From NCBI GenBank assembly GCA_903871605.1, contig CAIQHF010000038.1, forward strand, positions 62,001 to 126,000: DNA of 64,000 bases, in the 5' to 3' direction. The stretch is from an uncultured Sphingomonadaceae bacterium (GTDB taxonomy: Bacteria > Pseudomonadota > Alphaproteobacteria > Sphingomonadales > Sphingomonadaceae). The notes beneath the pieces were generated by a model. The model saw only the letters and a program-made list of their open reading frames with translations, was not told where the DNA came from and ran no database searches. Of this stretch, positions 25,425 through 35,117 are shown one piece after another; positions within the stretch are counted from its first letter, which is position 1, and each line of letters begins with the position of its first letter. The position numbers were made by a program, and so were the translations under genes.

Positions 25425-26174
25425 ATGCATGAGCAGCGCGTAGTCGTCGTCACCGGCGGCGCGTCGGGGATCGGGCTCGGGATCAGCCGGCTGTTCGCCG
25501 CCAGCGGTCATCCCGTCGCAATCCTCGACATGCAGCGCGAGGCGCTCGCGCGCGAAAGCGGGCGGCTGCGCGATGACGGCGCCAATATCCTGCCGCTCGA
25601 GGTCGACGTCTCGGACCGGGCGCAGATCGATGCCGCCTATGCCACGGTGCGCGACACGTTCGGGCCGATCAGCATCGTGATCGCCAACGCCGGGATCTCG
25701 ATCCCGGTGCCGTTCGAGACGATGACGACCGAGCAATGGCAGCGCACGATCGACATCAACCTCAATGGCGTCTTCCATACGATCCAGGCGGCGCTGCCCG
25801 ACATGCTCGAGGCCAAATGGGGGCGGATCGTCACGATCTCGTCGCAGGCGGCGCAGTCGGGATCGCAGGACCGCGCGCATTATGCCGCCTCGAAGGGCGG
25901 CGTGATCGGGCTGACGCGCTCGCTGGCGCGCGAATTCGGCGGCAGGGGGGTCACCGTCAATACGATCCCGCCCTCGCTGGTCGACACGCCGATGGCGCGC
26001 GCGGGCGAGGCCGCGGGCCAGGTGCCGCCGCTCGAGGTGATCGCGCAGCACATCCCCGTGCCGCGGCCCGGCACGCCCGACGACATCGCCTATGCCTGCG
26101 CGTTCCTCTGCTCCGAGAAGGCGAGCTACATCACCGGGCAGGAGATCAACGTCAACGGCGGCAGCTGGATGTGA
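25425..26174 (+). CDS. Short-chain dehydrogenase/reductase (SDR)
   Basis: Classical SDR of 249 residues with VTGGASGIGLGISRLF, IANAGISIPVP, and a complete active site (SSQAA..., Tyr and Lys in HYAASKGG), ending in SYITGQEINVNGGSWM. It is the third gene of the ferredoxin-P450 operon (44 bases after the P450 gene, with ACAGGAGAG before the ATG), so it most likely oxidises the alcohol made by the P450 to a ketone. That ketone could feed the Baeyer-Villiger enzyme; this link is inference. Confidence 0.93.
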   Translation: MHEQRVVVVTGGASGIGLGISRLFAASGHPVAILDMQREALARESGRLRDDGANILPLEVDVSDRAQIDAAYATVRDTFGPISIVIANAGISIPVPFETMTTEQWQRTIDINLNGVFHTIQAALPDMLEAKWGRIVTISSQAAQSGSQDRAHYAASKGGVIGLTRSLAREFGGRGVTVNTIPPSLVDTPMARAGEAAGQVPPLEVIAQHIPVPRPGTPDDIAYACAFLCSEKASYITGQEINVNGGSWM

Positions 26175-26181
26175 CGCCCCG

Positions 26182-29100
26182 CTAGGCGATCGTCATCAGG
26201 CTGGCATTGCCCCCCGCCGCGGTCGTGTTGATCGACGTCGACACCTCCTCGAGCAGCCAGTCGAGGCAGTAGGGCACGCGGTCCTCGCCGCGCTCGGCCG
26301 CGGCCTGGGCGAGCAGGATCGGGCCGTCGAGACCGGCGATCAGCTGCTGCGCGAGCAGGATGCGGTCACGCTCTCCCTCGATCAGCGCGCCGGCGCACGG
26401 ATCGGCGGTCTTGATGTCGTCGATCCATTCGATCCGCGCGAGGACCGGCGCGGGGGCGCCGGCGAGCGTCTCGCGCAGCGGGCGCTCGGCGAGGATCACC
26501 GCGTCGTTGCCCGTCGCGAGCACCGCGGCGAGCTGGTCGCGCAGCCCCCGTTCGGTGCGCGGCAGCAGCAGGATGCGCCCGCGCGGATGAAGCGCGTAGA
26601 GGTTGGTCTCGCCGACCGGCCCGGGCAGGATCGATTGCCGCCCGAGCCCCGAGCGGCGCCCGGCATCGCGCGCGGCCTCGGCATCGGCGTCGCATCCCAT
26701 GCCGTCGAGCCACAGCGCATAGTCGAGCAGCGCGGGATCGCCCGCACCCGCAGCCTCGTGCGGCAGTCGCGCGGGATCGGCGACGAGCCGACCGAGATAG
26801 AGCGGCCCGCCCGCCTTTGGCCCGGTGCCCGACAACCCACGCCCGCCAAACGGCTGGACGCCGACGACCGCGCCGATGATGTTGCGATTGATATAGAGAT
26901 TGCCCGCGCGGATCCGCCCGGTCACCTGCGCGATGGTCTCGTCGAGCCGGGTGTGAAGCCCGAAGGTCAGCCCGTAGCCCGTGGCGTTGATGTCGTCGAT
27001 GAGCTGGTCGAGCCCGGCGCGCGGATAGCGGATGACGTGGAGCACCGGCCCGAACACCTCGCGCTCGAGGTCGCGCAAGGTGTCGAGCTCGATGATCGTC
27101 GGCGGGACGAAGGTGCCCGCGTCGATCTCGCCGATCCGCGCGATCTGCGCGACCTTATGCCCCTTTGCGCGCATCGCCGCGATATGACCGTCGATCTGGG
27201 CCTTCGCCTCGGCGGTGATGACGGGGCCGACATCGACCGACAGCCGGTCGGTCGCGCCGATCGACAGCTCGTCCAGCGCGCCGTTCAGCATTGCGAGGAT
27301 GCGATCGGCGACGTCCTCCTGCAGGCACAGCAGCCGCAACGCCGAGCAACGCTGGCCCGCGCTGTCGAACGCCGAGGCAATGACATCGGCGACGACCTGC
27401 TCGGCGAGCGCGGAGGAGTCGACGATCATCGCATTCTGCCCGCCGGTCTCGGCGATCAGCGGGATCGGGCGGCCGGCGGGTGAAAGACGCTCGGCGAGCT
27501 GCCTCTGGATCAGCCGCGCGACGTCGGTCGAGCCGGTGAACATGACGGCAGCGATCTCGGGGGCCGCGACCAGCGCGGCGCCGATACGGCCATCGCCGGG
27601 AAGCAGTTGCAGAGCGTCGGCAGGGATCCCCGCCTCGTGCAGGATGCGGACACCCTCGGCCGCGATCAGCGGCGTCTCCTCGGCGGGTTTGGCGAGCACG
27701 CTGTTGCCTGCCGCGAGCGCCGCGGCGATCTGTCCGGTGAAGATGGCGAGCGGGAAGTTCCACGGGCTGATGCAGGCGACCGGCCCGAGCGGGGCGTTGC
27801 CGGCCAGGAGCGTGCGGCGCGCTTCGGCGGCATAATAGCGCAGGAAATCGATCGCCTCGCGCACCTCGCCGATCGCGTTGGGCATCGTCTTGCCCGCCTC
27901 GCGCATGATCAGCCCGAGCAGCGTCGGCATCCGATCCTGGAGAAGGTCGGCGGCGCGTTCCAGCGTCGCGGCGCGATCGTCGGCTGCGCGTGCGGACCAG
28001 GACCCGAGCGCTGCGGCCGCGCGCGCGCAGGCGTCGCGCACCACGTCGGGCGTCGCGTCGGTCACATGACCGACGATCTCACGGTGATCGGCCGGGTTGC
28101 GCACGGATGCCGCGTCGGCGCCGGCGCCGAAGGTCGGCGCCGCGCGCCATTCCTGCCCGGCGCTCGTCGCCAGCGCGGTCGTCAAGCGGGCGAGCGTCGC
28201 CTCGTCGGACAGGTCGAAGCCGGCGCTGTTGCGGCGCGCGCCGTAGAGGCCGGTGGGCAGCGCGATCTGGTCGTGCGGCGCGCCGGGGACGGCCATCGCG
28301 CGCACCGTGTCGACCGGATCGACGATCAACTCGGCGACGGGCACTGCGGGATCGGAGATGCGATTGACGAACGACGAATTGGCGCCGTTCTCGAGCAGCC
28401 GGCGGACCAGATAGGCGAGCAGCGTCTCGTGCGTGCCGACCGGTGCGTAGATGCGGCACGGCCGATCGAGCCGGTCCTTGCCGACCACCTCGTCGTAGAG
28501 CGGCTCGCCCATGCCGTGGAGGCACTGGAATTCATAGCGGCCGATGGCGAAATCGGGGCCGGCCATCCGGTAGATCGTCGCCAGCGTCTGCGCATTGTGC
28601 GTGGCGAATTGCGGGAAGATGCGGTCGGTCGCGCCGAGCAGCTTCTTGGCGCAGGCGATATAGGCGAGATCGGTGTGGACCTTGCGCGTATAGACCGGAA
28701 AATCCGCCAGCCCGTCGACCTGCGCGCGCTTGATCTCGGCGTCCCAATAGGCGCCCTTGACCAGCCGCACCATGATCCGCCGGCCGGCGCGCCGCGCGAG
28801 ATCGATGAGATAATCGAGCACGAACGGGCAGCGCTTGCCATAGGCCTGGACGACGAAGCCCAGCCCCGCCCAGTCGGCGAGATCGGGGTCGAGCGCGAGC
28901 GTCTCGAGCAGGTCGAGCGACAGCTCGAGCCGGTCGGCCTCCTCGGCATCGATGTTGAAGCCGATGTCGTAGGATCTGGCGAGCACCGCCAGTGCCTTCA
29001 CGCGCGGCAGCAGTTCGTCCATCACGCGGCCGGCCTGCGCGCGCGCATAGCGCGGATGCAGCGCGGACAATTTGATCGAGATTCCCGGGCCGACATAGAC

Positions 29101-29838
29101 GCCGCGCCCCGCCGACGCGGCGCCGATCGCATGGATCGCCTGCTCGTAATCGGCAAGGTAGCGCGCGGCGTCGGCGGCGGTGGCGGCGGCCTCGCCGAGC
29201 ATGTCGTAGCTGAACGCGAAGCCGCGCGCCTCGAGCGGACGCGCGCGCTTGAGCGCTTCGGCGATCGTCTCGCCGGTGACGAACTGTTCGCCCATCATCC
29301 GCATCGCCATGTCGACGCCGCGGCGGATCACGGGCTCGCCCGCGCGCGCGATCAGCCGCGTCAGCGCGGCGGCGAGCCCGCGATCGTTGACGCTGGTGGC
29401 AAGCTTGCCTGTGACCACCAGGCCCCAGGTCGCCGCGTTGACGAACAGCGAGCGGCCGCCGCCGAGATGCGCGCGCCAATTGCCGTCGGCGATCTTGTCG
29501 CGGATCAGCGCGTCGCGCGTCGCGGTGTCGGGGATACGCAGCAGCGCCTCGGCAAGGCACATCAGCGCGACGCCCTCCTGGCTCGACAGCGCATATTCCT
29601 GCACCAGCCCCTCGACGCCGCTGCCCTTGTGCTTGCGGCGCAGCGCGGCAATCAGATCGGTCGCGGTCTCGGCGGCGGCCGCCCTCACCGCATCGGGCAG
29701 CGTCGCCTGCTCGAGCAGCGGCGCGACGCAGTCCGGTTCGGCGCGGCGATAGGCCGCGGTGATCGCCTGCCGCAGCGGGGACGATTCTCGGATCGCGCGC
29801 GCGAAATCGGCAAAGCGGCGCGGCGCAGGGGTAGACAT
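26182..29838 (-). CDS. putA: Bifunctional proline dehydrogenase / P5C dehydrogenase PutA
   Basis: PutA of 1218 residues, oxidising proline to glutamate at the inner membrane. The FAD proline dehydrogenase barrel covers about residues 190-500 (VGPGISIKLSALHPRYARAQ, RLVKGAYWDAEIKRAQ). The aldehyde dehydrogenase domain covers about 560-1000, with the Glu in LIAETGGQNAM and Cys in SAGQRCSALR (near 831). It ends with the PutA C-terminal motif TTAAGGNASLMTI. There is no N-terminal ribbon-helix-helix, so it does not regulate its own gene like enteric PutA; the divergent Lrp-type gene takes that role. Confidence 0.97.
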   Translation of the reverse strand: MSTPAPRRFADFARAIRESSPLRQAITAAYRRAEPDCVAPLLEQATLPDAVRAAAAETATDLIAALRRKHKGSGVEGLVQEYALSSQEGVALMCLAEALLRIPDTATRDALIRDKIADGNWRAHLGGGRSLFVNAATWGLVVTGKLATSVNDRGLAAALTRLIARAGEPVIRRGVDMAMRMMGEQFVTGETIAEALKRARPLEARGFAFSYDMLGEAAATAADAARYLADYEQAIHAIGAASAGRGVYVGPGISIKLSALHPRYARAQAGRVMDELLPRVKALAVLARSYDIGFNIDAEEADRLELSLDLLETLALDPDLADWAGLGFVVQAYGKRCPFVLDYLIDLARRAGRRIMVRLVKGAYWDAEIKRAQVDGLADFPVYTRKVHTDLAYIACAKKLLGATDRIFPQFATHNAQTLATIYRMAGPDFAIGRYEFQCLHGMGEPLYDEVVGKDRLDRPCRIYAPVGTHETLLAYLVRRLLENGANSSFVNRISDPAVPVAELIVDPVDTVRAMAVPGAPHDQIALPTGLYGARRNSAGFDLSDEATLARLTTALATSAGQEWRAAPTFGAGADAASVRNPADHREIVGHVTDATPDVVRDACARAAAALGSWSARAADDRAATLERAADLLQDRMPTLLGLIMREAGKTMPNAIGEVREAIDFLRYYAAEARRTLLAGNAPLGPVACISPWNFPLAIFTGQIAAALAAGNSVLAKPAEETPLIAAEGVRILHEAGIPADALQLLPGDGRIGAALVAAPEIAAVMFTGSTDVARLIQRQLAERLSPAGRPIPLIAETGGQNAMIVDSSALAEQVVADVIASAFDSAGQRCSALRLLCLQEDVADRILAMLNGALDELSIGATDRLSVDVGPVITAEAKAQIDGHIAAMRAKGHKVAQIARIGEIDAGTFVPPTIIELDTLRDLEREVFGPVLHVIRYPRAGLDQLIDDINATGYGLTFGLHTRLDETIAQVTGRIRAGNLYINRNIIGAVVGVQPFGGRGLSGTGPKAGGPLYLGRLVADPARLPHEAAGAGDPALLDYALWLDGMGCDADAEAARDAGRRSGLGRQSILPGPVGETNLYALHPRGRILLLPRTERGLRDQLAAVLATGNDAVILAERPLRETLAGAPAPVLARIEWIDDIKTADPCAGALIEGERDRILLAQQLIAGLDGPILLAQAAAERGEDRVPYCLDWLLEEVSTSINTTAAGGNASLMTIA

Positions 29839-29963
29839 GGAGCGATCCTCGATCGGCGGGCTGTATCGTCGCGCGACGATATCAGATGCGGTTTCGTCGT
29901 TTCGACTTTTCGGCTATATTAGGCGGTAGCTATTGCCCGAAGACGGCGGGGTTCGGAGGCGAT

Positions 29964-30437
29964 ATGGACAGGAAATTGTCGCTCGAGAGCCAGATCGACC
30001 AGTTCGATCTGCGGATCATCGAAGCGCTGATGGAGGATGGCCGGCTGCCGGTGACCGAATTGGCGGTGCGCGTCGGTCTCTCCAAGACGCCCTGCCAGGT
30101 GCGGCTCAAGCGGCTGGTCGCCGACGGCTATATCCTCGGCTTTCGTGCGATCGTCGATCCGGCGAAGCTGGGGATGGACCATATCGCCTTCACCGAGGTC
30201 AAGCTCGCCGACACGCGCGAGAAAGCGCTCGACGAGTTCAACCGCGGCGTGCGCAAGATCAAGGAGGTTGAGGAATGCCATATGATCGCAAGCAGCTTCG
30301 ACTATCTGCTCAAGGTCCGCACCGCCGACATCCGCCGCTACCGCATCGTGCTCGGCGAGAAGATATCGAGCCTCCCGCATGTCGCCAGCACATCGACCTT
30401 CGTCGCGATGGAGGCGATCCGCGACAAGGCGTTCTAG
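29964..30437 (+). CDS. putR: Lrp/AsnC family regulator (PutR type)
   Basis: Lrp-family protein of 157 residues with an N-terminal helix-turn-helix (DLRIIEALMEDGRLPVTELAVRVGLSKTPCQVRLKRLVADGYILG) and a C-terminal RAM ligand-binding domain. It is divergent from putA across a 125-base gap, the usual position of PutR, the proline-responsive activator of putA in alphaproteobacteria. The start is at MDRKLSLE, preceded by GGAGG; an upstream in-frame ATG at 29886 would add 26 unlikely residues. Confidence 0.92.
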   Translation: MDRKLSLESQIDQFDLRIIEALMEDGRLPVTELAVRVGLSKTPCQVRLKRLVADGYILGFRAIVDPAKLGMDHIAFTEVKLADTREKALDEFNRGVRKIKEVEECHMIASSFDYLLKVRTADIRRYRIVLGEKISSLPHVASTSTFVAMEAIRDKAF

Positions 30438-30455
30438 TCTGGCGGTAGCAGCCGC

Positions 30456-31790
30456 TCAGGGGCTTGCAGCGCTCACCCTCCACACCGTGTCGCCGAGATC
30501 GTCGGCGATCAGCAACGCGCCCGTGCGATCGATCGCGAGGCCGACCGGGCGGCCGCGCGCATGTCCGCTCTTGTCGAGGAAGCTGGTCACGAAATCCTGT
30601 GGCGGGCCCGCGGGTCGCCCGGCCGCGAACGGGACATAAACGACCTTGTAGCCGTTGAGTGGATCGCGATCCCAGCTGCCGTGTTCGCCGACGAACGCGC
30701 CGCCCTGATAGGCGGCGGGAAAATGCGTGCCGACCGAGAAGGCGAGCCCGAGCGGCGCGACGTGCGAGCTCAGCGCATAATCGGGCGGGATCGCGCGCGC
30801 GACCAGATCGGGGCGCTGCGGTCTCACGCGCGGATCGATATGCTGGCCGTAATAGCTGTATGGCCAGCCGTAGAAGCCGCCGTCCTTCACCGAGGTCAGA
30901 TAGTCGGGCACCAGATTGGGGCCGAGTTCGTCGCGCTCGTTGGCGACCGCCCAGAGCGCGCCGCCCTGCGGCTCCCAGGCGAGGCCGGTCGGATTGCGGA
31001 TACCGGTGGCGAACAGCCGCGACGCGCCGCTCGCGCGGTCGACCTCCCAGATCGCGGCGCGGTTGAGCTCCGCGCCGATGCCGTTCTCGGTGATGTTGCT
31101 GTTCGATCCGACGCCGACATAGAGTTTGGCGCCGTCGCGGCTGGCGACCAGACTCTTGGTCCAGTGATGGTCGATCGGGCCGCCGGGCAACTCGGTGACC
31201 GTCGTTGCGGGCACGCTGATGCGGGTCTGCCCCGTCACATACGGAAAGCGCAGCAGCGCGTCGGTGTCCGCGACATAGAGGTCGCCTCCGACCAGTGCGA
31301 CGCCGAACGGCGAATGGAGATTGTCGAGAAACACGGTGCGGAGCTCGGGTTTGCCGTCGCCATTGGTGTCGCGCAACAGCGTGATTCGATTGGCCGCCTT
31401 CTGCTTGGCGCCCGCAAAGGACTGCACCCAGCCCATGATCAGATCCTTGGGGCGATAGACGGGCGGCTTGGGGCCGCTCGATTCGACCACGAGCACGTCG
31501 CCATTGGGCAGCACATAGAGCGAGCGGGGATGCGACAACCCTGTCGCCAGGGCCATGACCTTGAATCCCGGCGGCGCTGTCGGCGTCGCGCTGGCCCAGG
31601 GCGCGGTCGGCGCGACATGCATCGGCGGCAAAAGATATTGCCTGGGCGCGGGAAGCTGCGGGTTCGCGCCATATTGCGTGCCGGGATCCGCGGGCTTGCT
31701 GCCGCACCCCGCGAGCGTGGCAGTCAGAGCCGTTAGGGCCAGCATCGGCCGGGTAATGCGATGCAGCGACGCAGAGATGGGGCGCATCAT
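30456..31790 (-). CDS. PQQ-dependent sugar/L-sorbosone dehydrogenase-like lipoprotein
   Basis: Secreted six-bladed propeller of 444 residues related to soluble glucose dehydrogenase and L-sorbosone dehydrogenase. The N-terminus has a lipoprotein signal (LTALTATLAGCGS, lipobox LAGC). Typical blades are GLSHPRSLYVLPNGDVLVVES, LHSPFGVALVGGDLYVADTD, GIRNPTGLAWEP and the C-terminal GRPVGLAIDRTGALLIADD. It probably oxidises a sugar or aldose in the periplasm. The ATG overlaps the stop of the DUF2231 gene (ATGA), so the two are translationally coupled; the partner may anchor it or carry electrons. Confidence 0.9.
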   Translation of the reverse strand: MMRPISASLHRITRPMLALTALTATLAGCGSKPADPGTQYGANPQLPAPRQYLLPPMHVAPTAPWASATPTAPPGFKVMALATGLSHPRSLYVLPNGDVLVVESSGPKPPVYRPKDLIMGWVQSFAGAKQKAANRITLLRDTNGDGKPELRTVFLDNLHSPFGVALVGGDLYVADTDALLRFPYVTGQTRISVPATTVTELPGGPIDHHWTKSLVASRDGAKLYVGVGSNSNITENGIGAELNRAAIWEVDRASGASRLFATGIRNPTGLAWEPQGGALWAVANERDELGPNLVPDYLTSVKDGGFYGWPYSYYGQHIDPRVRPQRPDLVARAIPPDYALSSHVAPLGLAFSVGTHFPAAYQGGAFVGEHGSWDRDPLNGYKVVYVPFAAGRPAGPPQDFVTSFLDKSGHARGRPVGLAIDRTGALLIADDLGDTVWRVSAASP

Positions 31791-32236
31791 GACAGTTCCT
31801 CCGGGCGGGCCCGATAGGCGAGCGATGTGCCCAGCCAGCTGGTGACGAGGACGAGCAGCGCGACGACGCCCGAGAGGATCAGGCCGGTCGGCACCACCGA
31901 GGTATAGGCGTCGCGGCTGTGGACGAAGGCGTTGACCAGCGACAGCGCGAGCACCAGCGCATTGCCGATCGTGTGGGGCGACGCCGACCGGCGGGCGCGT
32001 TCGCGACGACGGACGAGATAGTCCGCGATCCCGGCGAGCGCGGCGAGGACGCCCATCGCCACCCCGACGGTGATCAGCCAGATCGAGAAATCGGCCCACA
32101 TCATCTCGTAGGTTTCGGCATAAACGATGTCGGTGAGGAAAGCGCCGGTGAAGCAGGCGATCGGGTAGGCGGCGAGGATCACATGGATCGGGTGCGCCGG
32201 GCTGGGTGGGGCGGAGCGGGCGCGAACATCGGACAT
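31787..32236 (-). CDS. DUF2231 family membrane protein
   Basis: Inner-membrane protein of 149 residues with about four hydrophobic helices (HVILAAYPIACFTGAFLTDIVY, FSIWLITVGVAMGVLAALAGI, ALVLALSLVNAFV, LILSGVVALLVLVTSWLG). The HPIHVILAAYPIACFTGAF start is typical of DUF2231, which often accompanies quinoprotein dehydrogenases and haem proteins. It precedes and overlaps the sorbosone dehydrogenase-like gene. The start is at MSDVRAR, since upstream sequence in frame is arginine-rich and unconserved. Confidence 0.85.
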   Translation of the reverse strand: MSDVRARSAPPSPAHPIHVILAAYPIACFTGAFLTDIVYAETYEMMWADFSIWLITVGVAMGVLAALAGIADYLVRRRERARRSASPHTIGNALVLALSLVNAFVHSRDAYTSVVPTGLILSGVVALLVLVTSWLGTSLAYRARPEELS

Positions 32237-32433
32237 GGCCTTGGATTCCGGTGATGAGACGCCCTGGCGGCGTTCGAACACTACGATCGCCGCGGCGTGC
32301 TGTTCCCGGCGGCACGCGCCTGCACGAAAGGGGCTTGATGCCGCGCGCCTTCGCCGCGATATGGAGCCGTCCTCGTTTCCGGCGCTCATGCGCACCGGTC
32401 ATGCGGGTCGTCCCGGGCAAGCCGCCCGGGTGT

Positions 32434-32507
32434 GCGGGTATAGCTCAATGGTAGAGCACTAGCCTTCCAAGCTTGTGACGAGGGTTCGATTCCCTCTACC
32501 CGCTCCA
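32434..32507 (+). tRNA. tRNA-Gly (anticodon TCC), CCA encoded
   Basis: A 74-base cloverleaf. The acceptor stem GCGGGTA pairs with TACCCGC, the D arm holds AGCTCAATGGTAGAGC, the anticodon loop CTTCCAA gives TCC (reads GGA/GGG), and the T arm holds GGGTTCGATTCCC. The discriminator T is followed by an encoded CCA. It converges on the mechanosensitive channel gene. Confidence 0.97.
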
Positions 32508-32601
32508 GCAAGTCCGGGCTCTTGACTGTCCGGCGTTCCATCATTCCAACGGTCTTCCAGTCGGAATTCCAACGGGGTCGGCCATCGCCGCGGCCGGTGC
32601 G

Positions 32602-35004
32602 CTAGGTTTTGGCGCCGTCGTCGACGATCCCCTGCGCGCCGGTCGGCGTCGCGCCGATCCACTGGACCTGTTGCGGCGTCGTGCCGAGCTCGATCCCCGC
32701 CTCGGGCATCCTCCGGAGCAGTTTGAACAGGATCTCGCTGCGCGTCGGATAGACGCTGCGCGGGCTGCTGACATAGGCGAACATGTTGAGGTTGACGCGC
32801 CCGTCGGCGATCGAGTCGATGAAGATCACCGGCGCGGGATCGCCGAGCACCGCGGGGGCCTCCTCGAACATCTGGTCGAGCATGTCGCGGACCTGGCCGA
32901 CGTCGGTGCCGAGCGGCACCGAGAATTGCAGCTGGATGCGGCCCAGCGGATCGGCCATCGTCTTGTTGACGATCGACTTGGTGATCAGCTCCGAATTGGG
33001 CACGATCAGCGTCGAGCGATCGGCGATCAGGATCTCGGTCGCGCGCACCGAGATGCGCTTCACGTCGCCCTCCTGGTCGCCGATCTTGACCCAGTCGCCG
33101 ATCTTGACCGGGCGCTCGGCGAGCAGGATCAGCCCCGAGACGAAGTTCTGCGTGATCGCCTGAAGGCCGAAGCCGATGCCGACCGACAGCGCCGAGAGCA
33201 GCAGCGCGATCCGCTCGATGCCGATGCCGAGCGATGCCATCGCCCACAGCACCGCGAGGATGAGCCCGGCATAGCGCGCCACCATCGCGATCGAGTTGCG
33301 CGCGCCCGCATCGAGCTCGGTCGCGGGCAGATAGCGATTGGTCAGCCAGCGCTGGACGCCGCGCACGACGAACAGCCCGACCGCGAGCACCGCGCAGGCG
33401 CGCAGGATCGCGCCGGGCGCGATCGTGATCTGCCCGATCGTGACGCCCTGCGAAACGCGGCTGATCTGATCGAACAGCGATCCGATGTTCGAACCGAAGG
33501 GGGCGAAGATCAGGCTCAGCGCGAACACGATCATGACCAGCCGGAGCGCCGCCGAGAGGGCGACGCCGAACTGGTCGATGAGGCTGCGCCGTACGCCGAA
33601 TCCGTTATGGAAAGCGTTGGCGATCGTGCCGTCGCGCGCGAACAGGCTGCTGCAGATGTCGTCCGCGGCGACCAGCGCGAGATACAGGCCGGCGGCGACG
33701 ATCGCGATCCAGATGATGAAGCGCGACAGGAAATAGGCGAGGCTGAGATAGCCCATGGCGAGCGCGACCAGCGCGGTTCCGAGCATCGCCCAGGCGGCGA
33801 GCGAGGCGAAGGCGGCGCCGGTGCGATCGGCCTGCGAATCCTCCGCGAGGCTGCGGTTGGCGCTGGCGCGCAGCCGTGCGCCGACGATCAATATGGCGAA
33901 GACGAGCGCGATGTTGAGCAGCGTGACGACGCCGTCGGTAAATTCCGAGGCGGGGCCGCTCGCGCCGGCCGAATCGACGAAGGCGGTGAGCAGCGTGCCC
34001 AGCAGCGCCAGGCCGGCCGCCGCGAACGTCCATGGCCGCAACGCGTTCGCGGTGTCGTCGAGGATCGCGATCAGTCGCCAGGAGGGCTGCCTGCGCTGGA
34101 GCAGGGCGCCGCCGAGCGCGGCGATGAACGCCGCGATGAACGCCGCCCTCTGGAACGCGGCCGCAAGGTCCGCCCAGGCGGGCGCGATCATCCCGCCGGT
34201 GCGCAGGCCGGCGAGCAGCGCGGTGGCGGCGAGCCACGGCACGAGCGTGCCGATCGCGACCAGCCAGATGGCGAGCCCCGAGCGACGGATGCGGTTGCCG
34301 GGCACCCGCTCGATGACGTAGCGCAATCCCAGCCGGCGCAACGCGAGCCGCGCGGGCCAGATCAGCACCAGCGCGGCGAGCGTGCCGATCAGCGCGGCAA
34401 GCAAGCCGCCGCGCGTCGCGCCGTGGCGCAGCGCGCCGAGCTCCGCGCCGACGAATGCGCCCGTGCGCCGCATGTCGCGCGGCAGCGACTGGATCACCGG
34501 CGACCAGAAGGCGGGCGTGAGCGGCGAGGCGACCCGCTCGGACATGCGCTCGCTGAACGCATTGGCCTGGCTGGCGGCGATTTCGGCGGCGAGCTGGTCC
34601 GCCTCGACGCCGAGCAGCTTGCCGCGCTTGATCGCCGAATCGACCGTCGAGCGCTGCTGCGCGAGCAGCTTGCGTTGCGCGCGGATGTCGGGTGCCTCGG
34701 CGACGCCGGGGGTGACCGGGCCAAGCTGGACGACGCGCGCATCGATCAGCGAAAGCTGCGCGGTGAGCACGGTCACCTGCGCGACCGTCACGGTCTTCAC
34801 GGCGGCGGCGCGATCGCGCAGCGTCTCCCGTGCGGTCCGGTCGGTTCGCGCGTCGAAGGCGGTATCGACCGCCTTGAATTCGGCGGCCGCCTTGTCGAGC
34901 GCCTGCGTCGCCGTGACGATCGGGTCGACGTCCTGCGCGCGGGCGGGAATCGCGGGGACCGCAAGCAGCAGCGACAGCAGGATGAGGAGGCGGCGAAAGC
35001 TCAT
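32602..35004 (-). CDS. MscS family mechanosensitive ion channel, large DUF3772-type
   Basis: Large mechanosensitive channel of 800 residues. There is a signal peptide (LLILLSLLLAVPAIPARA), a periplasmic alpha-helical DUF3772-type domain to about residue 190, and some ten membrane helices. The MscS pore and beta domains follow (IGFGLQAITQNFVSGLILLAERPVKIGDWVKIGDQEGDVKRISVRATEI), with ending VNKTMADPLGRIQLQFSVPL. It opens on membrane tension to release solutes after hypo-osmotic shock. It is divergent from the oxoprolinase-like gene and appears to be a single gene. Confidence 0.93.
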   Translation of the reverse strand: MSFRRLLILLSLLLAVPAIPARAQDVDPIVTATQALDKAAAEFKAVDTAFDARTDRTARETLRDRAAAVKTVTVAQVTVLTAQLSLIDARVVQLGPVTPGVAEAPDIRAQRKLLAQQRSTVDSAIKRGKLLGVEADQLAAEIAASQANAFSERMSERVASPLTPAFWSPVIQSLPRDMRRTGAFVGAELGALRHGATRGGLLAALIGTLAALVLIWPARLALRRLGLRYVIERVPGNRIRRSGLAIWLVAIGTLVPWLAATALLAGLRTGGMIAPAWADLAAAFQRAAFIAAFIAALGGALLQRRQPSWRLIAILDDTANALRPWTFAAAGLALLGTLLTAFVDSAGASGPASEFTDGVVTLLNIALVFAILIVGARLRASANRSLAEDSQADRTGAAFASLAAWAMLGTALVALAMGYLSLAYFLSRFIIWIAIVAAGLYLALVAADDICSSLFARDGTIANAFHNGFGVRRSLIDQFGVALSAALRLVMIVFALSLIFAPFGSNIGSLFDQISRVSQGVTIGQITIAPGAILRACAVLAVGLFVVRGVQRWLTNRYLPATELDAGARNSIAMVARYAGLILAVLWAMASLGIGIERIALLLSALSVGIGFGLQAITQNFVSGLILLAERPVKIGDWVKIGDQEGDVKRISVRATEILIADRSTLIVPNSELITKSIVNKTMADPLGRIQLQFSVPLGTDVGQVRDMLDQMFEEAPAVLGDPAPVIFIDSIADGRVNLNMFAYVSSPRSVYPTRSEILFKLLRRMPEAGIELGTTPQQVQWIGATPTGAQGIVDDGAKT

Positions 35005-35117
35005 CCGCTCCCCTTATCGCCTGCGAAACCGATCGCCCACCCCATCTGTCGACCGCGGCGCGCGGCACATCGTGCGATGCTGGCATCCTGCCCGGCTTGA
35101 TGGCATGCGCGTCGGCA

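Noticed and set aside
27607-29922. Plus-strand frame of 771 codons opposite putA
   Set aside because: Shadow of putA; no recognisable domain and an amino acid composition typical of reverse frames in high-GC DNA.
32671-35100. Plus-strand frame of 809 codons opposite the mechanosensitive channel gene
   Set aside because: Highly charged Arg/Asp/Glu/Gln sequence lacking motifs; the channel on the other strand is unambiguous.
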